Of a stretch of 64,000 bases of DNA, positions 57,825 to 64,000 are shown piece by piece. The notes under the pieces are model-generated. The model was not told the DNA's origin. It did not search any database and saw nothing but the letters and a program-made list of their open reading frames with translations. Origin of the DNA: Actinocrispum wychmicini (GTDB taxonomy: Bacteria; Actinomycetota; Actinomycetes; Mycobacteriales; Pseudonocardiaceae); assembly GCF_004345645.1 (NCBI RefSeq), contig NZ_SLWS01000001.1, forward strand, positions 1,670,130 to 1,734,129, given 5' to 3'. Position numbers and translations under genes: made by a program. Position 1 is the first letter of the stretch. Each line of letters starts with the position of its first letter.

Positions 57825-58397
57825 ATGACGGTCTTGACGGATGTGGTCCGTGGGCTGCTGTTCGCCGCGGGAACGGTGTGGCTGATCGTGGAGTTGGTCA
57901 ACAGCAGGCGTTCCCGTGCCGAGGCGGTGACGGCGGACCACGGCAGTCGGGTGTTGCTGCATGTCGCCGTCGGGGTTGGGTTCGCCGTGGCGATCGGCCT
58001 CTGGCGGGTGGTTCCGGCCACGGCGGTGCAGCCGACCGTTGCCGCGTGGGTCGGGTTGGGCATCCTCGCGTGCGGTGTCGCGCTGCGGGTGTGGAGCTTC
58101 CGGACCTTGGGCAGGTACTTCACCTACTCCGTGCAGACCAGCGACGACCAACCGGTGATCAGCACCGGTCCTTATCGCGTGGTTCGGCATCCCAGCTATG
58201 TCGGGTTGTTGTTGGTCGTGGTGGGGACGGGTATGTCCGTCGCGAACTGGCTGTCGATCATCAGTCTGACCGCGATCATGCTGTCCGCTCTGGTCTACCG
58301 AGTCGTCGTGGAGGACCGGGTGTTGTTACGGGAGCTCGGTCAGCGGTATCGCGACTACGCCGCCACACACAAGCGACTCATCCCCTTCATCTGGTAG
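57825..58397 (+). CDS. Isoprenylcysteine carboxyl methyltransferase family (ICMT-like) membrane enzyme
   Basis: 190 residues from ATG 57825. Four to five membrane helices, with the C-terminal cofactor-binding region GRYFTYSVQTSDDQPVISTG, PYRVVRHPSYVGLLLVVVG and VEDRVLLRELGQRYRDYA. Bacterial relatives methylate lipids or phenolic quinones (for example SrsB in alkylresorcinol biosynthesis), but no type III polyketide synthase is next to it. A standalone role is undetermined. Confidence 0.88.
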   Translation: MTVLTDVVRGLLFAAGTVWLIVELVNSRRSRAEAVTADHGSRVLLHVAVGVGFAVAIGLWRVVPATAVQPTVAAWVGLGILACGVALRVWSFRTLGRYFTYSVQTSDDQPVISTGPYRVVRHPSYVGLLLVVVGTGMSVANWLSIISLTAIMLSALVYRVVVEDRVLLRELGQRYRDYAATHKRLIPFIW

Positions 58398-58469
58398 CGG
58401 GTTTCCGCCAGCGGTGATCCGTGGGATTCCTGATCTGATCGTGGCCGCGGTGCGGAGGCAACGGTGTGC

Positions 58470-58859
58470 TCACTGGAGTGCGTCGAGCCCGGTTTGGAGG
58501 AACTGCCGGGCCGAGTTCGCGGCATCCGTCGCGGACACGCCAAGTGGCTCGAACTCGGCGTCCCATTCGACCACGCAGCCCCCCAGATCGCTCAGGACGC
58601 GAAGAGTCGACACCAAGGTCGCGAATGGGAGCGCGCTTTGGTCGATGCGGTAGCTGTAGTGGCTGGGTCCGTTGTCCAGGAGCGTCTCCACGATCCGTCC
58701 ACCGTCCGTGGTGACGAGCTCTCGACCTTGGCCGCTCGCGGTCACCGCGGTTGATGTGACGGCGGGATGCCATTCGTGGAGGGAACCGAAGCCGCCGATA
58801 CGCTTCCACATGTCCTCCGGGGAGGTGGCGAAGCGCCTTGACGTGGTCACACGGGCCAT
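58470..58859 (-). CDS. SRPBCC (polyketide cyclase-like) protein
   Basis: 129 residues from ATG 58859. VTTSRRFATSPEDMWKRIGG, LHEWHPAVTSTAV, GRIVETLLDNGPSHYSYRID and VVEWDAEFEP match the MxaD/Bet v1-like SRPBCC group in which a ligand is held in a deep cavity. It follows the RidA gene on the same strand with a 7-bp gap, so the two are likely one operon controlled from the shared promoter region with the AraC-type gene. Confidence 0.86.
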   Translation of the reverse strand: MARVTTSRRFATSPEDMWKRIGGFGSLHEWHPAVTSTAVTASGQGRELVTTDGGRIVETLLDNGPSHYSYRIDQSALPFATLVSTLRVLSDLGGCVVEWDAEFEPLGVSATDAANSARQFLQTGLDALQ

Positions 58860-58866
58860 GGTCCGG

Positions 58867-59295
58867 TCACATCCGTGCGGTCAGTTTGATCTCGACGAGC
58901 TGCGCGGGGAACGCGAGCCGCGGTGTGCCGACCAGGGTGCTCGCCACTTGTGGATCATCCCGTCCGTATGCCGCCTTGCGTATGGGTCCGGCGACGTCGA
59001 AAGCCGCGTCGATGTCAAGGACGTACAGGACTTCCTCCACGACGTCGGCGAGCGAGGCGCCGAACCGGCGCAGGAGCGCCTCCGCGTTGGTGTAGGACCG
59101 TCGCATCTGCTCGCCCATGTTCCCGTAGTCGATCACTTTCCCGTTCTCGTCGAGCGGAGCCGGAGCGACGAGCTCAGGGCCGTTGTGGGCGAGCTGCCCG
59201 GACACGTAGATCGTGTCACCGCGTTTGACCGCCTGAACGTAGCCGTAAGCTTCCTCCCAGGGAACACCGAAGTTCTCGGTGCGCGTTGCGGACAT
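58867..59295 (-). CDS. RidA/YjgF-family protein
   Basis: 142 residues from ATG 59295. The fold markers are GDTIYVSGQLAHNGP, MRRSYTNAEALLRRFGASL and the C-terminal RLAFPAQLVEIKLTA. RidA proteins deaminate reactive enamine/imine intermediates. The conserved arginine of true RidA enzymes (in the RxAxxVxxLP segment) is replaced (the region reads TPRLAFPAQLVEI), so it may have another activity. It is divergent from the GlxA-type regulator. Confidence 0.88.
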   Translation of the reverse strand: MSATRTENFGVPWEEAYGYVQAVKRGDTIYVSGQLAHNGPELVAPAPLDENGKVIDYGNMGEQMRRSYTNAEALLRRFGASLADVVEEVLYVLDIDAAFDVAGPIRKAAYGRDDPQVASTLVGTPRLAFPAQLVEIKLTARM

Positions 59296-59413
59296 GGCGC
59301 TCTCCTTCACAGTGTGCGATGGCCGGGATGTCTTGACCGTAGGAGCCGTGGCCGATCGGTGGCCAGAGGTATCGGTGCCGTTCTTGGCAAGGATCGTGTC
59401 AGGAGGTGTGGTG

Positions 59414-60376
59414 GTGTCCAGGCCTGCTCGCACGGTTGCCATCGTCGCGATGCCGCGAGTGATCGCGCTGGACTACAGCATCGCGGCCAACGTCCTTGGC
59501 GGTCATCCAGGCTACGAGCTGATGGTGTGCGGGGAACCTGGGCCGGTCGCCGCGGAACAGCGGGTGACGATCGTCGCCTCGCACGGGCTGGCCGCGCTCG
59601 CACGGGCGGATGTCGTGATAGTCCCGGGATACACCGATCCGCATCTCGCCATCGCGGACGCCTACCTGGACGCCATCGCCGGCAGTGCTGATCGAGGTGC
59701 CACGGTGGTCGGGATCTGCACGGGCACGTTCGCGTTGGCGGCCAGCGGGATCACAACCGGACGGCAAGTGACCACCCACTGGCGGTACACCGCACAGCTA
59801 CGACAGTTGTACCCGGAGACCACCGTCATCGACAACGTCCTGTTCGTACAGGACGGGAATCTGCTGACGTCCGCGGGCGCTGGTGCCGGCATCGATGTGT
59901 GTCTGCACCTGATCCGTACTGACTTCGGTGTCGACGCCGAACGATTGGCGAGCAAGGACATGGTCGCCTCGCCCGCACGCCCGGGGCCACAGCCCCAGAT
60001 CGTGGACGTGTTCTCCCCGCCAGGCGCGGACCTGGAAGCGACCCGAGTCTGGGCGGTCAAGCACCTGAACGAGCCGGTCACCGTGGCGGAGCTGGCTCGA
60101 CGCAGCAGCATGGCCCGGCGCACCTTCATCCGCAGGTTCCGTGAACAGACCGGGATGCCACCGATACGCTGGCTCACCCTGCAACGCGTCCTGCTGGCCC
60201 GGCGGCTGCTGGAAACGTCAGACTGGTCGGTCGAGCGGATCGCGAACGTGACCGGGATGGGCACCGCCGCGAACTTCCGGGCCATCTTCCGCCGGGAGAC
60301 CGGCATGTCGCCGAGCACCTATCGACGCCTGCACCACATCGGGGCCGCACCTGGCGAAGCGCGTTCCAGCACCTGA
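59414..60376 (+). CDS. GlxA-family AraC regulator (DJ-1/PfpI plus AraC domain)
   Basis: About 320 residues; one of three in-frame GTGs (59408, 59411, 59414) is the start, of which 59414 is the best spaced from AGGAGG at 59401-59406. N-terminal DJ-1/PfpI domain with VVGICTGTFALAASG; C-terminal AraC domain with VAELARRSSMARRTFIRRF and VERIANVTGMGTAANFRAIF. It is divergent from the RidA-SRPBCC operon, which it probably regulates. It ends next to the broken B3/4-domain gene. Confidence 0.88.
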   Translation: MSRPARTVAIVAMPRVIALDYSIAANVLGGHPGYELMVCGEPGPVAAEQRVTIVASHGLAALARADVVIVPGYTDPHLAIADAYLDAIAGSADRGATVVGICTGTFALAASGITTGRQVTTHWRYTAQLRQLYPETTVIDNVLFVQDGNLLTSAGAGAGIDVCLHLIRTDFGVDAERLASKDMVASPARPGPQPQIVDVFSPPGADLEATRVWAVKHLNEPVTVAELARRSSMARRTFIRRFREQTGMPPIRWLTLQRVLLARRLLETSDWSVERIANVTGMGTAANFRAIFRRETGMSPSTYRRLHHIGAAPGEARSST

Positions 60377-60447
60377 ACGCCCGCCGCGGCGACGGCTTCA
60401 TATTCTGGTCCGTGATGGACTGCGGTGGCCGGACGCAGAGGGAGATC

Positions 60448-60575
60448 ATGCACGATCTGGAGGCGTTGCTCGCCGGGGTTCGCGTGGACCCGGCGGTACA
60501 TCGCTTGCGTCCGGACTTCGCGGTGCTTGTCATGGTCGTCGACGGTCTGCCGACCGGGCCGAGCGACGGTGAGCC
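60448..60575 (+). pseudogene. B3/4-domain protein fragment (PheRS-beta-like editing domain family)
   Basis: ATG 60448 has GGGAG upstream. The sequence MHDLEALLAGVRVDPAVHRL then RPDFAVLVMVVDGLPTGPSD matches the N-terminus of stand-alone B3/4 tRNA-binding-domain proteins. Homology stops near 60570, where the antisense hydrolase begins, so the gene has lost most of its coding region to a rearrangement. The frame stays open to 60831 but without matching sequence. Confidence 0.62.
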
Positions 60576-60584
60576 GGTCATCCC

Positions 60585-61218
60585 GTGTGATCTCGTACGA
60601 GACTGCCGTGTCCTGGTCGCCGTGCACGACAAGAGTAGGGACTATGTTGGCCGTCAAGTACTTCAGCGGCTTGTAGTGGTGGAACTCCTCGAACTGTACT
60701 CGACCGACCTCAAACTCGTCGTCGAGCATCAGGAAACCCTGTGCGGCCTGGCTGACGTTGAAGTTTTCGTTACCCCATGGCAGTTCCGGGTGAACAAAAG
60801 TACGTTGAAGATCCAACACTGGGTTCCATAGGGCCAGCCGACCGAGACGATCACCAAGCCGCGGGAGGGTGAGAGCGGTAGATACTGCTCCGAAGCTCGA
60901 CGCCACGATCGCCAACGTGCCTGGGAAGCGGCGAGTCCCGTACTCGATGGCAGCCTGCAAGTCGAGCATCTCGCCGGCAATCGTCATCCCACGCTGAGAT
61001 CCATCGCTGTCACCGTGGCCCTGAAAGGAGAACCGCAAGACGTTGAAGCCGCTGTCCGCCAGGCGATCCGCCAGGCGAACGAACATTCCGCCCTCGGTCA
61101 TGTTGGCGTTGATGCCATGACATTGAATGACCAAGCCACGTTGTTCTTGTACTCGGGCAGGATGCCACGCGGCGTCCAGCCGTATGCCATCGATGGATGT
61201 CAACTCCACCTGTTCCAC
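60585..61218 (-). pseudogene. Alpha/beta hydrolase truncated at its C-terminus
   Basis: ATG 61218. Good hydrolase sequence follows: LVIQCHGINANMTEGGMFVR, VLRFSFQGHGDSDGSQRGMT, nucleophile region LAIVASSFGAVSTALT and acid-containing TLVVHGDQDTAVSYEI. After about residue 212 (position 60585) the sequence is that of another gene on the opposite strand, and the final histidine region is gone. The frame stays open to 60319, giving a chimeric tail. It is probably inactive. Confidence 0.72.
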
Positions 61219-61662
61219 GCCAGCGCTCCCTCGTCACCTACTGTGACCGTGTCTCGCGTCCAAGTGTGCCCGACCCTGCGTGAGTAGACCGTTCCATCAT
61301 GGCGAGAAGACAAATTCGCAGGTCCCGACCGCGCCTGAAGGACGCCAGGAACTCAACCACGATCTGGACCGGCGACCGAGCGCCCGCGAGGCACACCGAC
61401 TACGAAGCATGCTCGTCGACAAGTCACAAGCATCTCGGACTGTGCCCTTATGCAAGCCCCAGTCAAGTGTAGACCGTCCGAAGTGGTCGCTGTGACATCC
61501 TGCGCGGTTGTCCAGTGTCCAATTGGTGTCCAGAAACTGGTCCCGCGGATGGGCTAGCCCACCTAGGCATGTCCATTGCACGCTGCGGGCGTGGTCCGAT
61601 CTCGAACGGCATGCGGCGAAACTGCGCCTCGCAGAGCCGCTCCTACCTTGCGAAGCGACGCC
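61219..61662. other. Gene-free gap of about 440 bp
   Basis: No gene could be supported. Base composition is visibly less GC-rich than in the first 50 kb. The stretch near 61508-61540 repeats TGTCCA three times around a CCAATTGG palindrome. No tRNA or hairpin terminator was recognised. Confidence 0.4.
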
Positions 61663-62455
61663 ATGCCCTGGGTACCTGAAGGCGTTGACGTCGAGGTGCC
61701 CAACGCCGCTCGGATGTACGACTACATCCTCGAGGGCAGCCACAACTTTGCGGCGGATCGGCAGTTGGCGGAGAAGGTGCTGAAGGTTGTTCCCGCCGAG
61801 GAGGCCGCCCGTTCCAATCGGGCCTTTCTCCGACGAACCGTGCGGCACCTCGTGCGGGACGTTGGTGTCCGCCAGTTCCGGACCTCGGTTCTGGCGTACC
61901 CACAGTCGGCAGCGTGCACCAGGTAGCTCAGCGCGACGCACCTGACTGCACCGTCGTGTACGTGGACAACGATCCGGTGGCGTCGCACACAGCCAACTGA
62001 TGCTCGCCGAGAACAAGAACGCGACGGCGATCCTGGCCGATCTACGTCAACCGGCCACCGTGCTCGGCCGCGACGACACCCTCCGTCTGTTGGACTTCCG
62101 CAAGCCAGTTGCCGCTCTTCTGTTCGCCGTGCTGCACTTCCTGGCTGACGACGATAGCCCTGGGGACATTGTCGCTTCTTTTCGCGAGATGCTCAGCCTC
62201 GGGAGTTCCTTGGTCATCTCCCACGCGACAGACGATCACTATCCAGAAGAGCTCGCACAAGCTGTCGAGTTGTATCACAACACTAGGAACCGGCTCACTC
62301 CACGTACCCACGACCAAGTCGTGCAGTTGTTCGCAGGCTTCGACCTGGCGCCACCAGGTGTCGTCCTCGCGCCACTCTGGCAACCAGACCCCGCCGAGTT
62401 CATCGATCCTCCTCGCTCACTCTGCTACGGAGGCGTTGGCTTCAAGACCATTTAG
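61663..62455 (+). pseudogene. SAM-dependent methyltransferase (Methyltransf_19/DUF574 type) with two frameshifts
   Basis: From ATG 61663 the family N-terminus reads VPNAARMYDYILEGSHNFAA, AEEAARSNRAFLRRTVRHLV and DVGVRQF. One base is missing near 61873, after which DLGSGVPTVGSVHQVAQ and VVYVDNDPVA follow in the next frame. A second missing base near 61981 restores AHSQLMLAENKNATAILADL, LLFAVLHFLADDDSP and LVISHATDD to the stop at 62455. All parts of the protein are otherwise present. These methyltransferases are abundant in actinomycetes, often near regulators; this copy is non-functional unless the frameshifts are sequencing errors. Confidence 0.8.
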
Positions 62456-62560
62456 TCCGCGATTGGATTCCGCCACTGTCCAAAGTGGCATTACTACTTG
62501 ATCGGTTGTCCGACCGGACCAACAGAGTGCCGCCTGGATGGAAAGGTAGACCAAAGCACA

Positions 62561-63385
62561 ATGCTGGACCTCGACATGGCCTACATCAACTACGAGCACG
62601 GCGGCCTGGTGGACGCCAACAGCAGGGGAGACGAGGTTGGACGTTACGAGTACACGGGACTGGTCCGCATTCTCGGCGAGGGTGACCGCTGGCCACACAT
62701 CGCTCGCTGCCGCGCGACTGGGGCCCCTTCGCGCCGATCATCTTCTACGACACAACAGCCCTTCTCGTGGAACGCTGGTGGGACCACCGAGTACCAGGAC
62801 ACGCCGAACGCAAGCGCAATCTGCTGCGCCTCAAACCTTTCCCTGATGGGGACGTGATGTACCTGACCGTGATGCACGGCGACCTGTTTGAACCGAGATA
62901 CCGTGCCGCCGACGCCAAGGCGAGACGTTGGCTCGCCCGAGACACCGTCCTCAGCGCGGTAGTCGGTGACATGAACGAGTCACTCAGCGGGCCTCATCAC
63001 GAGCCCGCCGACCTAGACGACCCGAGCATCTACACAGATCCCGCCGGCTACGTACATCGCCTAGGCGAAGACAACAACGGCAACCCTGTACGGCCCGCCC
63101 GGCTGGCGACGTACGCCATGAACTACCTATGCGGCTACTGGGATGACCAACTTGGCAAGCGCGTCGGCGGCATCGGTTTCCAGGACGCAGCCGAACTCGC
63201 CGGCATCTACACCGGCACCAACCTCCCCAAACCCAGCGGTCGGCAATGTACCCAGATAGACCACAGTTTGCTCAACCGTCGGTTGTCAGAGCGAGTCGTA
63301 CCTGGCTCGGTCTGCATCCACGAGCCCCTCGACCCCGGCCGTCCAGACTCCGACCACAAACGTCTGTCAGTCACAGTCCTGACGG
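62561..63385 (+). pseudogene. Endonuclease/exonuclease/phosphatase-family protein, frameshifted
   Basis: From ATG 62561, MLDLDMAYINYEHGGLVDAN and GRYEYTGLVRILGEGDRWPH is readable. A frameshift near 62703 leads to LPRDWGPFAPIIFYDTTALL, then MYLTVMHGDLFEP, VVGDMNESLSGPHHEPADLD, TYAMNYLCGYWDDQLGKRVG and QCTQIDHSLLNRRLSER, ending PDSDHKRLSVTVL. The GDMN and SDH motifs are the metal and catalytic residues of the EEP fold. The C-terminus runs directly into a serine recombinase fragment. Phage- or element-borne EEP proteins of this kind occur in actinomycete accessory DNA. Confidence 0.7.
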
Positions 63386-63932
63386 CGGTATCAACGACCT
63401 GCTCGCCGAAGCCCGCCGCCCCGACCGGCGGTTCGTCGCCGTGGTCTGTGAATCGATCGACCGGGTTTCCCGCATCACCCGCATCGGCACCACCGGCAGC
63501 AGCCGCCCAAAAAGGCCACCCCCGTACTCAACCGGCGAGTCAAACAGGCGATCGCGGAGGTATGTGCTCAACATGGTGGAACTGGCCTGGGACGGGTTCA
63601 TCCAACACACCAAGCAGGGCTGGAACATCGGTCGACCACCCTACGAGTACCTCGCCGACAGGGTGCCGCACCCCGTGCCGGCCCGCCGCGCCGAAGGGCG
63701 CACCAAACACCGACTGGTGCCCGATCCCGTACGTGGACCGGTAATCACTCGCATCTTCCCGGTGCGGGCACTGGAGAAACTCGGTTACGACACCATCGCC
63801 GACCAGCTCAACATCGACCTGGAGCGCAACCCGCCACCGCAACCCGTTGACCCCGCCCGCGCGGTCGGCCGATGGACGGGCTCCGCGGTGCGGGAATTCC
63901 TGTGCTTCTCTGCACTACAGGGGACAGTGTGA
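63386..63932 (+). pseudogene. Serine recombinase (large resolvase/integrase type) remnant
   Basis: Readable segments: GGINDLLAEARRPDRRFVAV and VCESIDRVSRIT (catalytic-domain end), then KATPVLNRRVKQAIAE in a second frame, then YVLNMVELAWDGFIQHTKQG, WNIGRPPYEYLADRVPHPVP, LVPDPVRGPVITRIF and LGYDTIADQLNIDLERNPPP. It ends GRWTGSAVREFL before the homology is lost at about 63895. The N-terminus with the catalytic serine, a central segment and the C-terminal part are missing, with at least one frameshift. It marks a former integrated element. Confidence 0.78.
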
Positions 63933-63953
63933 TGGCCCTCGTGTTGTCCCCTG
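63918..63953. repeat. Inverted repeat at the recombinase relic end
   Basis: CAGGGGACA (63918-63926) and TGTCCCCTG (63945-63953), perfect 9-bp arms, 18-bp spacer. It sits exactly where the recombinase homology stops and could be a terminator, an insertion-element end or part of a former attachment site. Confidence 0.5.
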
Positions 63954-64000
63954 CTCGTGGCTGGTGCCGCAGGGATTCCTCAGGTCATGCGTCAGCGAGC

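Noticed and set aside
61873..61981. Programmed frameshifting in the methyltransferase
   Set aside because: There is no slippery sequence at either point, two independent shifts are needed and neighbouring genes are also broken, so loss of function is simpler.
1..64000. tRNA, rRNA and origin sequences
   Set aside because: Nothing resembling a tRNA cloverleaf, rRNA core or a DnaA-box cluster was recognised by eye. A covariance-model search would be decisive.

Overview
The window is GC-rich actinomycete DNA, most likely chromosomal and from the order Pseudonocardiales. Supporting signs are an SsgA-family sporulation gene, a Pup ligase (pafA), two mycothiol-dependent-isomerase-family proteins, an actinobacterial protein O-mannosyltransferase, an ECF42-type sigma factor, IdeR/DmdR-like iron boxes and frequent GTG starts. 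No rRNA, tRNA or CRISPR array was recognised. Everything here is read by eye, so family calls rest on motifs rather than searches.

1-18.1 kb: sporulation gene fragment, a GlxA-type AraC regulator, an amidase, then a DrrAB-type drug-export ABC transporter with its divergent TetR regulator and a clear double operator. The drrA and drrB genes are separated by about 0.9 kb of G/T-rich higher-order repeat DNA. Next come an ArsR/SRPBCC pair, a PadR-controlled FAD monooxygenase with a carboxymuconolactone decarboxylase-hydrolase fusion, a quinone oxidoreductase, and a compact NAD-dependent molybdenum formate dehydrogenase operon (fdsGBAD) beside a MocR regulator.

18-32.4 kb: housekeeping-like and regulatory genes: methyltransferase, two EamA transporters, a PAS-GGDEF-EAL protein with an eroded EAL domain, an MFS exporter, an ECF42 sigma factor translationally coupled to its YCII partner, two coupled CrcB fluoride channels, a MarR regulator with a dyad over its neighbour's start, a TetR gene, a pentapeptide-repeat membrane protein and a secreted GH79-like glycosidase.

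32.9-47.5 kb: a secreted animal-type haem peroxidase, a DHA2 drug exporter, secreted peptidases (TAP-type hydrolase and M1 metallopeptidase), an alanine racemase coupled to an amino-acid permease, a decayed siderophore-uptake locus, a two-domain fasciclin lipoprotein and protein O-mannosyltransferase. The last two may be related in function, since surface lipoproteins are typical mannosylation substrates.

47.5-64 kb: a TetR/amidohydrolase pair, a DUF4097 protein, pafA, a mycothiol-family enzyme and a lytic transglycosylase. From about 52.7 kb onward the sequence fills with gene relics: an IS5-type transposase fragment, an FAD-monooxygenase/AraC mosaic, a TetR relic, a truncated membrane protein, a hydrolase broken against a B3/4-domain fragment, a twice-frameshifted methyltransferase, a broken endonuclease/exonuclease/phosphatase gene and a serine-recombinase remnant. 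This end looks like a decaying accessory region. Intact genes are interspersed: SDR, ICMT-like methyltransferase, RidA, SRPBCC and a second GlxA-type regulator.

The most unusual items are the drrA-drrB repeat block, the 4 x 14-bp tandem operator array at 56.6 kb, the pseudogenised iron-uptake locus that keeps its iron boxes, and the relic cluster at the right end.
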